Shown: positions 43,312-52,198, counted from the stretch's first letter. The stretch: 64,000 nucleotides of DNA from DAOUAT01 sp964551735 (GCA_964551735.1 CAZKEF010000005.1:124001-188000); one strand, 5' to 3'. Notes: generated by a model not told the origin, from the letters alone. A program made the numbers and translations.

Positions 43312-46300
43312 CTACCGCCAGCGCCGCCGCGCCAGCGCAAGGCCGGTAGCCAACGCCAGGCCGAGCGCAGCCAGCGGCACGGCCGGCGCCAACCCCGAGG
43401 TAGCGACCAGGCCGGCCCCGTGCAGGGCGTTCGGCTCAGCCAGGCTGGCGACGACCGGTGCATGCTGCGTCGTCGTGCCATCCAGCGCCACGTCTTCCAG
43501 CATGTACCAGTAGGTCAGGTTCGGTTCGGCGGCCGTGTCGGTCCAGGTGTACGCGTGCCCCTCGCTCGATCCTGGCGCCGCGGCCGGGATCAGCGCGTCG
43601 TTGCGCTGCGTCCACGGCCCCGCCTCCGACTCTGCCCGGTGCACGTTGAACCCGGCGTTGTCCTGCTCGCTCACCGTCTCCCACGCCAGCGTCACGCCGT
43701 CGCCGGTCGCCTCCGCGGTGAAGGACGCCAGGGTGACGGCCAGTGGGCTGAAGTAGTACACGTAGTCCTCGATCTCGCCGCCGGACACGAAGCCCAGGGG
43801 CGATGGGGAGGCCGGAGTGGTGGGATAGAGGCGCAAGCGGAACTCCAGCGCCGGGTCCCCTGGGAAGCCCACGAGCGCAGGCAAGGCCAGGGTGTTGGCG
43901 CCGGGTGTGACCGACACCACATACCGCTCGCCGCAGTTGGAGGAGCAGCCTGCAGCGAATGCTGTGTTTTGGAAGACACCATCCTGGTTCCAGTCAATCC
44001 AGACGCCCAGGGTGTAGGCGCCCGGATCACCCGTAACCTTGACCTGCAGCTTCAGGGTGTTGTCGGCGTTCCAGGATGGCCGCGCTGTGAAGCCGTCCTC
44101 GTCGTTGGGCGTCAGGTCAAGGTCGTCTCCCGTTGCGTCGTTTGAGGGCTGGCCTTGCGCGTCGTAGTCGTAATTGTCGCCCAAGATCAGGCCCGAGAAG
44201 GAGTGGCGTGGGCCATCCGCCGCGCGCGTCGTGCCGTAGGTGTCGGGCAGGTCACCCCAATCGCGCGAGGCGACGAAGTTGGTAATGCAGCTTTGGAGTG
44301 TACCGGCATCTGTAAATGCCACGTCACAGTTGTTGACCTCCTCGTAGTCCCCTGAGCCCAGGGTGACGTCAAACCGGACGTAGAAGGTCGCGCCCGCGGC
44401 CAGGTCGCCGAGCAGGACGCCACCGGACACGTCCAGCGGGAAGCCATCACCGTCCCCATCATCGGCGATAGCGGTCCAGCCGCTGCCCACATCTTTTTCC
44501 GTTGTGCCTGTGAAGTAAACTGTGTTCAGCGGCACCGTGTCGTAGACGTAGACGTTATCCACCTCAACCGATCCCGTGTTTTTGACCGTGATCAGGTAGG
44601 TCGCGACGTCGCCGGGGCTCAGCTCACCGTCGCTGTTGACATCCGTCTTCAGCGTCAGGGTCTTGGAACCCTCGATCAGCCGCAACGGCGGGATCGACGT
44701 GCCCACGTCCAGGCCGGGTGTGCCAGCACTGGCCCTGCGGGGATCCTGTCCCCAGGCCAGCGCCAGGTTGCAGCCGGGCGTGCCGCCGCGCCCCACGCCG
44801 GATGCGGTGCGGCTCCACACGCGCGCGCCGCTTTGATCGTAGGGTTCCTGGTCCAGCCCTGGCTCGAAGAGGCGCACCGATTTAAGGCTGGTGATCAACA
44901 TGCCATTGTTCGAGGTGGTCTCGTTGATACCATCGTTGCTGGTATCGGTGGCATTACCATCCCCGTCAACGTCGACCAGATCGGCCGTGCCATCGTTATT
45001 CCAGTCCACGTACACATAGGTGTCGCACACCGGCGTCACCCACAGCGGGCTGCCGTTCTGCGTTGAGCTTGTCTCGGTCGGGTCTTTGCCCAGCCCTAAC
45101 CCCACCAACGCATCGGTGGAAAGGAAGGAATCGGGGTAGAGGGTGTAGCTCCAGTCCCATACCTGGCCATCGGTGTCAATCGTGCTGATGCCAAAGATGG
45201 GCTCACCCGTCGCCGTCCCCGTGCTGTTTGAAGCGTAGCAGTGTGCGCCTGAGTTGTTGGGGAGGTCCACGGTCACAACGCCGCGTACAGAGACCGCTTG
45301 TGTCACGGTCGTGGGTGTAGGAGAACGGCGCACACACGTAATATGGGTCGGCCCGCTGGCGCCAGTGCTGGGACGATACAGGAACAGGCGCGTTGGGCCA
45401 GGAGTGTAGCCATCACTACCCGTATTTACCCCCACTGGGCTCCAGTAGCTGCTGCCGTAGGCGCTGACCGGCAGCAGATTCATGTCGCGCGACTCGTAGC
45501 TTGAGCCGATGTCGCCGGTGACCAGCACGACCTGGATCGGCTTGTTGGGGTCGGTGGACTCCACCCGCGCGCCCTGGCGCACATAGTCGCACCCGGATGA
45601 ATAATTGTAATACCCTGCGAGGTAGCTGCCTCCCTCGTTCAGAGTGATCGTGACGTCGCTCGGATCGGTGAAGTCACCATCACCATTGTGGTCAATTCGG
45701 ATCGGCGTGTTGTTTTGCGCCGCCATAACCGATAACCCGCTGTACTCAAACATCGCGCCGGCGTTCGTGGTGTTGCAGCCCACCGGCGCCTCGTAGGCGG
45801 TGCCCCACTCGGACGTGGCGTACATCTCGTGGGCGAAGGCGAACAAGGTGCCGGAACCAGCGGCCCATGTTGCACGCGCCATGGCGATCGAGGCGCTGGC
45901 GCCGACCTTATCCCTGCCATCGAATTCGATGCTGGTCGAGCTGTTGGGTACGGCCACGCTGTTATATGGGATGATGACGTTGCCGGCGGTCAGGACATCG
46001 GCCCCGTTCGTGCATGTGAAGGCCACGCCGTTGATATTGGGCGCGCACCCGTCCGCGGCCACGCCGTTGCCCCAGATCTGCACGCCGTCGGCGTTGCTGG
46101 CGCTGTAGATCTCTGCGGCGGTAGGATTGGCGATGTCCGCGGCGTAGCCATCCTCCCACTGATCGTAGTAAACGTACGTGCCGCTGACCCCGATCGCGAT
46201 GGAGAAGTAGGTGTAGACCGGGGAACTGGAGGCTGGCACTAAACCGCTGTTATTGATGGCCTGCATTACCGTCAGCCCGTTGGCCTCGGGCAGCGTCACG

Positions 46301-46404
46301 TAGAAGATCTGCACCGGCGCGGGGTTGGCGGCGTGGGCGGCCGGCGCAGGGGCCAACGCCAGCGCCAGGATCACGGCCACCATCGCCAGAAGTAAACGTT
46401 TCAT
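43312..46404 (-). CDS. Adhesin-like surface protein (shared N-terminal module, DUF11, GEVED, type A tail)
   Basis: A 1030-residue secreted protein, a short relative of the giant protein at 20591-28618. After a signal peptide ending in AHA it opens with the same unknown module (ANPAPVQIFYVTLPEA; about 28-571), followed by one DUF11 domain (about 581-685), a GEVED domain (about 708-881) and the type A tail (about 886-1030: ETVSEQDNAGFNVHR, YWYMLEDV, hydrophobic helix, ALARRRWR). It lacks the PKD and SdrD_B stalk. The ATG at 46404 has GAGGAG upstream and lies only 22 bp after the stop of the degenerate receiver gene, so the two are probably co-transcribed. The role is unknown; surface attachment or binding is inferred from domain content. 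Confidence 0.82.
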   Translation of the reverse strand: MKRLLLAMVAVILALALAPAPAAHAANPAPVQIFYVTLPEANGLTVMQAINNSGLVPASSSPVYTYFSIAIGVSGTYVYYDQWEDGYAADIANPTAAEIYSASNADGVQIWGNGVAADGCAPNINGVAFTCTNGADVLTAGNVIIPYNSVAVPNSSTSIEFDGRDKVGASASIAMARATWAAGSGTLFAFAHEMYATSEWGTAYEAPVGCNTTNAGAMFEYSGLSVMAAQNNTPIRIDHNGDGDFTDPSDVTITLNEGGSYLAGYYNYSSGCDYVRQGARVESTDPNKPIQVVLVTGDIGSSYESRDMNLLPVSAYGSSYWSPVGVNTGSDGYTPGPTRLFLYRPSTGASGPTHITCVRRSPTPTTVTQAVSVRGVVTVDLPNNSGAHCYASNSTGTATGEPIFGISTIDTDGQVWDWSYTLYPDSFLSTDALVGLGLGKDPTETSSTQNGSPLWVTPVCDTYVYVDWNNDGTADLVDVDGDGNATDTSNDGINETTSNNGMLITSLKSVRLFEPGLDQEPYDQSGARVWSRTASGVGRGGTPGCNLALAWGQDPRRASAGTPGLDVGTSIPPLRLIEGSKTLTLKTDVNSDGELSPGDVATYLITVKNTGSVEVDNVYVYDTVPLNTVYFTGTTEKDVGSGWTAIADDGDGDGFPLDVSGGVLLGDLAAGATFYVRFDVTLGSGDYEEVNNCDVAFTDAGTLQSCITNFVASRDWGDLPDTYGTTRAADGPRHSFSGLILGDNYDYDAQGQPSNDATGDDLDLTPNDEDGFTARPSWNADNTLKLQVKVTGDPGAYTLGVWIDWNQDGVFQNTAFAAGCSSNCGERYVVSVTPGANTLALPALVGFPGDPALEFRLRLYPTTPASPSPLGFVSGGEIEDYVYYFSPLAVTLASFTAEATGDGVTLAWETVSEQDNAGFNVHRAESEAGPWTQRNDALIPAAAPGSSEGHAYTWTDTAAEPNLTYWYMLEDVALDGTTTQHAPVVASLAEPNALHGAGLVATSGLAPAVPLAALGLALATGLALARRRWR

Positions 46405-46426
46405 GGTCTCATCTCCTCATAATGAA

Positions 46427-46858
46427 TCATGGTGGCCCCGCCGGACGGGTTGCGTCCGTGGCGCGGGCCGGGTCGAAAATGCCTTGCGGTTGACCGAGCA
46501 AGCCTCCCACCGTGGCAAAGAGGGCCTCCGCAGAGAATCCGGCCTGGAGCACGGCGTCGGCGTGCGCGGCGTGCGCGTGCTGCGCTTGCTCCAGGGTGTG
46601 CACCACCACACAACACGGGGTATCAGGACACGCGGCCTTGAGCTGCCGCAGGGTCCGCCAGGATTGCCCGTCGTCCGCATCCATGTCCAGCAGGATCAGG
46701 GCCGGCGGCTGCCGGGCAATCGTCACCGGGTCAATGGCCTCTGGGGCCGCCTCGTCCAGCAGCGTGATCTCGCGCCTGGCGCCCAGGAGCACCCCCAGGC
46801 TATCGCGCAGCCGGCCCGCCGGTGCGACAATCAACGCTGATATGCCAGTTTCTATCAT
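46427..46858 (-). CDS. Degenerate receiver-domain protein
   Basis: A 143-residue protein with the fold pattern of a response-regulator receiver (ISALIVAP, then PALILLDMD, then CCVVVHT) but no output domain. The acidic pair normally present after the first strand is replaced by APAG, the phosphoacceptor position is plausibly kept (LLDMD), and the conserved Lys near the end appears as Gln/Ala (VLQAGFS). Phosphorylation in the usual way is therefore unlikely; it may be a pseudo-receiver that binds a partner. A promoter places its start of transcription almost at the ATG, so the mRNA may be leaderless, and no ribosome site is seen. It is followed after 22 bp by the adhesin gene and lies just downstream of the two-component system, separated by a terminator. 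Confidence 0.65.
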   Translation of the reverse strand: MIETGISALIVAPAGRLRDSLGVLLGARREITLLDEAAPEAIDPVTIARQPPALILLDMDADDGQSWRTLRQLKAACPDTPCCVVVHTLEQAQHAHAAHADAVLQAGFSAEALFATVGGLLGQPQGIFDPARATDATRPAGPP

Positions 46859-46865
46859 AACTTTA

Positions 46866-46893
46866 AGTATATAAGACTATTATCACATTGCAA
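46866..46893 (-). promoter_or_regulatory. Promoter of the degenerate receiver / adhesin operon (leaderless)
   Basis: On the minus strand TTGCAA (46888-46893) and TATACT (46866-46871) are 16 bases apart in an AT-rich patch. The expected start of transcription, 6-7 nt after the -10, falls at or next to the ATG at 46858. Confidence 0.6.
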
Positions 46894-46950
46894 TGACGAT
46901 TACGGGTGTCTTTTTGAGGTGAAATCAGCCTGTTTCTGCTACGAAGATGG

Positions 46951-46998
46951 AAGAAAATGCCCGTCGCGGCTGGTCATTAATGACCAGCCGCGACGGGC
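46951..46998 (-). terminator. Terminator after the response-regulator gene
   Basis: A perfect 40-base palindrome (46959-46998, arms GCCCGTCGCGGCTGGTCATT and complement) is followed on the minus strand by ATTTTCTT. It lies 29 nt after the stop of the response regulator. Confidence 0.8.
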
Positions 46999-47027
46999 GT
47001 GCGGCGTCAGGCTATGGATGCCGGGGA

Positions 47028-47678
47028 TCAGTTCGCCAGGCCCTGCCGGACGGCATACAGGGCGGCCTGGGTGCGGTTGGCCAGGTGGAGCTTGCTGAGG
47101 ATGCTGCTGACGTATTTGGCCACGGTGCGTTCGTCAACGACCAATTCTGCGGCGATCTCCTGGTTGCTCATGCCGCGGGCGATGAGGCGCAACGTTTCCG
47201 TCTCGCGCGCGGTCAGCCGGACCGTGCCGCCGGGGGGCGTTGCCTGCTGCTGCATCTCCTGCATCACCTTAAGCGCGATGGCCGGGTGCAGCGAGGCGCG
47301 GCCCTGCGCGACCTCGCGGATCGCCTCGATCAATTGCCGCCGCGGGGTGTCCTTGAGGAGATAGCCCAGCGCGCCGGACTTGATGGCCGGGAACACCCGA
47401 TCGTCGTCCGCAAACCCGGTCAGCACCAGGATGCGCGTGGCCGGGCTTGCCTGCTTGATCTGGGGGATGACGGCCAGGCCGTCCTCGACCGGCATCACCA
47501 TGTCCAGCAGGATCACATCCGGCTTCAGCTCCTGCACCAGCCGCACCGCCTGGGCGCCATCGCCGGCCTCGCCGACCGGGCTCATGTCGGCCTGGGTGGC
47601 CAGGATGGCCATCAAGCCTTCTCGCACCACCGCATGGTCATCGGCGATCACGATACGGATCTTTTTCTTCGCAGGCAT
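47028..47678 (-). CDS. NarL/FixJ family response regulator
   Basis: A 216-residue DNA-binding response regulator. The receiver domain (1-120) has Asp13-Asp14 (IADDH), the phosphoacceptor Asp59 (ILLDM), a Thr in VLTG and Lys in LLKD. The LuxR-type helix-turn-helix (about 145-210) has LTARETETLRLIARGMSNQEIAAEL. It overlaps the end of the histidine kinase gene by 31 bp, so both come from one transcript and form a two-component pair. Its targets are not visible; the neighbouring adhesin operon is a reasonable candidate. Confidence 0.93.
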   Translation of the reverse strand: MPAKKKIRIVIADDHAVVREGLMAILATQADMSPVGEAGDGAQAVRLVQELKPDVILLDMVMPVEDGLAVIPQIKQASPATRILVLTGFADDDRVFPAIKSGALGYLLKDTPRRQLIEAIREVAQGRASLHPAIALKVMQEMQQQATPPGGTVRLTARETETLRLIARGMSNQEIAAELVVDERTVAKYVSSILSKLHLANRTQAALYAVRQGLAN

Positions 47679-50161
47679 TCGTCTCGCGCCTCCACAGATG
47701 CGGTCACCCGGGTGCCGGCGCCCGGCGCGGATACGATCGCCAGGTCGCCGCCCACTTCTTGCATGGCTTCGCGCATGGCTGCCAGGCCCATGCCGCCGCA
47801 GCCCACGGTCAGCGGGTCGAAGCCGCAGCCGTTGTCGGTTACCTCCAGGATGGCCTGGCTGCCGTCCCGGCGCAGCGCAACCGTCACGGCCGTGGCGTGG
47901 GCATGCCGCAGGACATTGTTCAGCGCCTCCTGCGCCACCTGGTACAGGGCGTTCTCCAGGGGCAGCGCCAGGGGGATCGCCTCGTCGGCGCGGAAGTCCG
48001 TTCGGATATCCGCGCGTCCCTCCACCGCCGCCAGCCGCAGGTGGAGCGCGCCTACCAGCCCCTCTTGCGCCAGGTGCTCCGGCCGCAGTTGGTGGATGAA
48101 CAACCGCATCTCTCGCAGCACCTGGCGGGTTGTCTCACCGATGCGCTCCAGGGTATGGTGGATGCCGCCAAAGTCGGCTATTTCCAACTGCGCCAGCCCG
48201 GCCTCGGCGAAGGTCACCAGGCCGTACAGGTTCTGGGTCACCGAGTTGTGCAGATCGCGCGCCAGGCGCTGGCGTTCGCCCAGCAAGGTGGCTTGTTGGG
48301 CGACCTGGCGCAGCCGGTGGCTCCGCACCGCCACCCCGACCTGGTCGGCGATGGTGGCAAACAGGGCGACCTCTTCCACGTTGTAGGTCTGCGCTGTGTC
48401 CCGCGTCAGGCCCATGGCCCCCAACGTCTGGTCATCCGCTTTCAGCGGGCCGACCAACAGGGTCTTGGCCTTGCCCGTGCGCATGGCGGCCGGTATCCGC
48501 GGGTCGTCTGCCATGTTGGGTATCAGCAGGGGGCGCGGCAGTTGCAGGATGGCCGTGAGCAAGTTCTCTTCTGCGGCTGATGCCTTGCCCCGGCTCAACA
48601 GCTCCGGCAGGATCGCTTGATGATCGGCCAGGCGCCATTGGGTCAGCGACACCGGCGCCCCTTCTGGTTCGATCAGCATGATAATCCCCGCTTCACTGCG
48701 CAGCGCCGCCGCGGTCTGCGCCAGCGATTCTTCCAGGAAAGCGCCAAAGCTCCCTGCGTGGGTGGCTGCGGCTGAGATGTTGTAAAGCGCGGCCAGCTCT
48801 CGGGTGCGATCGTTGACGCGCTGTTCCAGGTTCAGGTTGAGCGCCCGCAGCTCCGTTTCGGCCCGCTGGCGCTCGGCGACCTCCTGGTTCAGGCGTTCGT
48901 TCACCTGAACCAACTCGGCCGTGCGCTCGGCCACGCGCGCCTCCAACTGGCCATGGGCCTCTTGCAGCGCCAGCAGCATCTCGCGGTGCTCGGAGATGTT
49001 GCGGATCACCGCGACCACCTGGTCGCGCAAACAGGGCGACAGCCGTGCCTCATAGTATCTCGTCCCGCCCGGCATGGGCAGCGCATACTCCACGCTGATC
49101 CGCTGCCCGGTCGCCAGCACCTGCTGGATCGCTTGCGCCAGTTGCTGGCCCACGTTGTCGGGCAATAAATCGGGCATCCGCCGGCCCAGGAACGATTCCG
49201 GCGGCACATAGAGGTCGGTGACGTGGCCCGCGCGGTAATCCAAGATCGTGCCGTCCGCGGCGATTCGGAAATAGAGATCGGGCAAGGCCCAGAAGACAGC
49301 GTTCAGCTCGGCGTGCGCCTGCAGCAATGCCTCCTCAGCCAGCTTGCGTTTGGTGATATCGCGGTTGCTGCCGCGCGTGCCCAAGAAGCGCCCCGCGTCG
49401 TCCACGATGGGCCGGCAGGCATGGAACACCCAGCGAAGCACGCCATCCTGCCGGATCACGCGATACTCAAGCGTATCAGCAACCAGTTTTTGTTCTACGC
49501 CTTCGCGATGCGCCGCCCACAGCCCTCGATCGTCCGGGTGCACGATACGAGACAGGAGCTCAGGTTCCCGCTCAAATTCCTCGGCACCATATCCCGTCAT
49601 CCGCTCGCACGCGGGAGACATATACCGGATCTGCCCCTCAGGGCTTAACCAGAAGGTCCAGTCGGAGGTGTAGTCGGCTACGATGCGATACCGGGCCTCG
49701 GAAGCGCGCAACGCCTCTTCCGCCTGCCTGGCCTCGGTGACATCCCGCAGAAAGATCAGCCGGCCGCGCGGGCGGCCATTACCCCACGCCAGCGGCGCTG
49801 CGCTGATCTGGAGCTGGCGCGGGCCCGCCTCCCGCGCCAGGGTGATCTCGCTGGGCGTTTCACCGGGCGGGCGGAGCTGCGCCAGCAGTCCAGGGCCGGC
49901 CCACGCGAGCCCTGTCAGGTCCCGACCGATGAGTTGTGCAGCAGTGGTATCGAGCAGGCGCGCCGCTGCGAGGTTGGTTTGGACGATGCGGGAGCGCTTG
50001 TCGACAACCAGGATCCCCTCGCCCATCTGGGCCAGGGCAACTTGCCGCGCCAGGCCATCGAGGGAGAAACGCCGCCAGGCATAAAGCCCCAGCGTCACGA
50101 CCAGCGCGGCGGCCACCAGTAGAAACCAAATAAATACCGTATGCAAGTGTGTCTGTAACAT
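47648..50161 (-). CDS. PAS/GAF sensor histidine kinase (NarX/DegS type)
   Basis: An 837-residue membrane-bound kinase. One hydrophobic segment lies at about 8-28, with no large external domain. PAS domains follow at about 30-150, 155-285 and 290-400 (the second with YRIVADYTSDWTFWLSPEG), then a coiled coil (about 400-465), a GAF domain (about 470-620), a HisKA_3 domain with the phospho-acceptor His in ARDLHNSVTQ, and an ATPase domain with ALNNVLRHA, DNGCGFD and GGMGLAAMRE. It should phosphorylate the response regulator overlapping its end. The PAS and GAF domains suggest sensing of a small molecule, redox state or light inside the cell. Transcription starts from a near-consensus promoter very close to the ATG. 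Confidence 0.9.
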   Translation of the reverse strand: MLQTHLHTVFIWFLLVAAALVVTLGLYAWRRFSLDGLARQVALAQMGEGILVVDKRSRIVQTNLAAARLLDTTAAQLIGRDLTGLAWAGPGLLAQLRPPGETPSEITLAREAGPRQLQISAAPLAWGNGRPRGRLIFLRDVTEARQAEEALRASEARYRIVADYTSDWTFWLSPEGQIRYMSPACERMTGYGAEEFEREPELLSRIVHPDDRGLWAAHREGVEQKLVADTLEYRVIRQDGVLRWVFHACRPIVDDAGRFLGTRGSNRDITKRKLAEEALLQAHAELNAVFWALPDLYFRIAADGTILDYRAGHVTDLYVPPESFLGRRMPDLLPDNVGQQLAQAIQQVLATGQRISVEYALPMPGGTRYYEARLSPCLRDQVVAVIRNISEHREMLLALQEAHGQLEARVAERTAELVQVNERLNQEVAERQRAETELRALNLNLEQRVNDRTRELAALYNISAAATHAGSFGAFLEESLAQTAAALRSEAGIIMLIEPEGAPVSLTQWRLADHQAILPELLSRGKASAAEENLLTAILQLPRPLLIPNMADDPRIPAAMRTGKAKTLLVGPLKADDQTLGAMGLTRDTAQTYNVEEVALFATIADQVGVAVRSHRLRQVAQQATLLGERQRLARDLHNSVTQNLYGLVTFAEAGLAQLEIADFGGIHHTLERIGETTRQVLREMRLFIHQLRPEHLAQEGLVGALHLRLAAVEGRADIRTDFRADEAIPLALPLENALYQVAQEALNNVLRHAHATAVTVALRRDGSQAILEVTDNGCGFDPLTVGCGGMGLAAMREAMQEVGGDLAIVSAPGAGTRVTASVEARDECLRRKRSVS

Positions 50162-50178
50162 GGGAGTTTTCCATAAAC

Positions 50179-50207
50179 ATTATACAGCAATCTGGGGTGA
50201 TAGTCAA
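50179..50207 (-). promoter_or_regulatory. Near-consensus sigma-70 promoter of the two-component operon
   Basis: On the minus strand TTGACT (50202-50207) and TATAAT (50179-50184) are separated by exactly 17 bases. The -10 is 17 nt before the ATG at 50161, giving a leader of only about 10 nt. Confidence 0.8.
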
Positions 50208-50300
50208 TAGCGATTTGGGGACAGAACAGTGATTAAGCTAAATTTGTGGCTGAACAAAATTACGGCGCGTCAGGCCAAATGTTCTTGGCATGCGGGTAGG

Positions 50301-51494
50301 TTAGGCTGTGAACAAATGCAGGGGGTGGGTCGTGGGCGGGCGGCGCTCGGCCCGGCCCGAGCGCCGCCGGGCCTGCAACGGCGTCTCCGGGATGGCCGCG
50401 TCGGGGTGTTGTTGCGCGTAGCGCGCCTGGGCGTGCCGGCAGGCCAGGGTGTGCCCGGCGTACGGGTTGCCGTTCTCCTTCCAGGCCAGCCCTGCGCAGC
50501 GCCCCTCGCAATAGGCGTTGATGGGGCAGGTGCGGCACTCCGGCAGGTTGCCATAGGTATGCTGTGCCCGCAACTGGCGGAAGATCGGCGCGCCGGCCCA
50601 GATCTCGGCGAAGCGTTGGCGCTGCACGCCGGCGAGCTGGCCGGCCGGGATGCGCAGCTCGATGCAGGGATAGACGATGCCGTAAGGGCTGATCAGGCAT
50701 GATGACAGCCCTACGCCGCAGGTGCGCGCGTCCGCATGGGGGGCCCGCGGCGCGAAGGGGGTGTCGTCATCAACCAGCACGTGCGCCATCTGCGCCAGGC
50801 CAAGCTGATGCGCGGCGGCCTTTTCACTGCCTTCATCGGTCGGTGAGATCTTGAACACCTGCTCGTAGTGCACGCCCAGTGCCAGCGCCAGGTCGATCAT
50901 CTGCTGGCGCTCGGCGATGTTGAGATCGAGCAGCAGGGTGTTCAGCTTGACGCGCACGGCGCGTTCCTGCAGCAGTTTGACCCCGCGCAGGATGCGCGCC
51001 AGCGTGTTCGTGCTGCCCATCACGGCGTCGCTGGTGGCCGGTGTGGCGCCCAGCAGGCTGATGTCCACCTGCACCGGAGCCAGGGCCGCGAGCCGGTCCG
51101 CGCGCGCCGGGGTGATCAACGTGCCGTTGGTCTTCAAGTCCAGGGCGAACCCCAGCGCCCGCGCGTGTTCGGCGATGACGAAAAAGTCCAGCCGGGTCAG
51201 GATCTCGCCGCCGGTGAGGGTCAGCCGCAGCGTGCCGGCCGCGGCCAGTTGCTCCAATAACTCCAGGCATTCGGCGGTGGTCAGCTCAGGCTGGGACAGC
51301 GCCACGTTGTAACACATGACGCAATGGAGGTTGCATTTGTGGGTCAGCTCCCACAACACGCTGAAGGGGACATGTTCACGGCGCAGGCGGGCCAGCAGCG
51401 CGTCGTAGGGATCCGCGCCCGCGTCCACCCAGCCGCAGGCCGGGAAGCCACGGTCGAGCGATTCGGCAGGGGCGTTGGTGGAGATAACGGTCAT
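50301..51494 (-). CDS. Radical SAM/SPASM peptide-modifying enzyme
   Basis: A 397-residue radical SAM enzyme with the cluster motif CNLHCVMC (Cys54, Cys58, Cys61) and a SPASM C-terminal domain that holds auxiliary iron-sulfur clusters (CGVGLSSC, YPCIELR, ECRTCPINAYCEGRC). This architecture is used by enzymes that modify ribosomal peptides or activate proteins, such as PqqE and thioether synthases. It lies downstream of a PqqD-like gene on the same strand with a 148-bp gap that contains a GGTCTGAGACCGGC hairpin element but no small gene. No precursor is adjacent; the best candidate in the window is the 69-residue peptide at 42952-43161. An alternative is maturation of an anaerobic or sulfatase-type enzyme, but no such target lies nearby. 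Confidence 0.85.
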   Translation of the reverse strand: MTVISTNAPAESLDRGFPACGWVDAGADPYDALLARLRREHVPFSVLWELTHKCNLHCVMCYNVALSQPELTTAECLELLEQLAAAGTLRLTLTGGEILTRLDFFVIAEHARALGFALDLKTNGTLITPARADRLAALAPVQVDISLLGATPATSDAVMGSTNTLARILRGVKLLQERAVRVKLNTLLLDLNIAERQQMIDLALALGVHYEQVFKISPTDEGSEKAAAHQLGLAQMAHVLVDDDTPFAPRAPHADARTCGVGLSSCLISPYGIVYPCIELRIPAGQLAGVQRQRFAEIWAGAPIFRQLRAQHTYGNLPECRTCPINAYCEGRCAGLAWKENGNPYAGHTLACRHAQARYAQQHPDAAIPETPLQARRRSGRAERRPPTTHPLHLFTA

Positions 51495-51642
51495 AACGGT
51501 CTGTCTTTGCCAAATGGAGGTCCCTTGCCGGGGGGAGCCTGCGCAGACTCAGTCGATCACAGTTTGTGTGCTCCCAGCCGGTCTGAGACCGGCGGCCGGG
51601 GTCACAGACCGGCTTCGAGCTTGAACTTGTGATCTACTGAGA

Positions 51643-51927
51643 CTACTCCTCGACAAAGGCTAATAGCCCTTTCGCGGCCAGCTCATCCACAAACATCATC
51701 GCGCTGGCCTGCGCTTCGACCGGATCAACCTCGAATTCCTGCGTCAGCACCTGGCCGATTTCGGCCACGGTGCGGGTGCCGTCGGCCAGCTCCCACACGC
51801 GTGACCCCACATCGTTCAGCATGCGCACCATGTTTTCGGCCGGGGTGATGATCACGGCCTCGCCGCTAAAGACGCGCGAAGCAGTTCGAGGGTGATGAAA
51901 GGGCATCCGACGATCCAGGGTATCCAT
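51643..51927 (-). CDS. PqqD-like peptide-recognition protein
   Basis: A 94-residue protein of the PqqD family (RRE fold), which binds leader peptides and presents them to a modifying enzyme. Typical features are the GEAVIITP strand, the LNDVGSRVWELADGTRTVAEI segment and the C-terminal helix with VDELAAKGLLAFVEE. The ATG at 51927 has GGAG 8 nt upstream, and a strong promoter lies 45 nt before it. The radical SAM gene follows on the same strand, the usual pairing in radical-SAM peptide pathways. Confidence 0.85.
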   Translation of the reverse strand: MDTLDRRMPFHHPRTASRVFSGEAVIITPAENMVRMLNDVGSRVWELADGTRTVAEIGQVLTQEFEVDPVEAQASAMMFVDELAAKGLLAFVEE

Positions 51928-51971
51928 GAAACAGCTCCCACAACAGGCTATCCGCAGATCATACGGAGGCA

Positions 51972-51999
51972 AGTATACCCCCATTCGACCGATTGTCAA
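51972..51999 (-). promoter_or_regulatory. Promoter of the PqqD-like / radical SAM operon
   Basis: On the minus strand TTGACA (51994-51999, perfect) and TATACT (51972-51977) are 16 bases apart, giving a leader of about 38 nt with a ribosome site. Confidence 0.75.
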
Positions 52000-52054
52000 T
52001 CGCGCGTCCGGGCAACGGCTTGACTTTACCCCCATCTTGCGCCACAATCAGGGT

Positions 52055-52192
52055 GGATTACGGATTACGGATTACGGATTGCGGATTGCGGATTGCGGAT
52101 TGCGGATTTGTTTTCGTCATTCGTCATTCGTGACATTCCACATTCCACATTCAACATTCAACATCGTCCATCGTACATCGTACATCCCAGGA
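52055..52192. repeat. Array of drifting 7-bp tandem repeats
   Basis: About twenty consecutive heptamers: GGATTAC three times (52055-52075), GGATTGC four times (52076-52103), GGATTTG, then TCATTCG twice, CATTCCA twice, CATTCAA twice and CATCGTA-type copies up to the ribosome site of the Lon-like gene. Each block keeps the 7-bp period while the unit changes. It fills most of the divergent gap between the PqqD-like and Lon-like genes. Confidence 0.85.
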
Positions 52193-52198
52193 GCATCC

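Noticed and set aside
51495..51642. Hidden precursor peptide between the PqqD-like and radical SAM genes
   Set aside because: I read the minus strand and saw only a palindromic GGTCTGAGACCGGC element and no short frame with a ribosome site and leader pattern.
52055..52192. CRISPR array
   Set aside because: Repeats are 7 bp, contiguous, and have no spacers; no cas genes.
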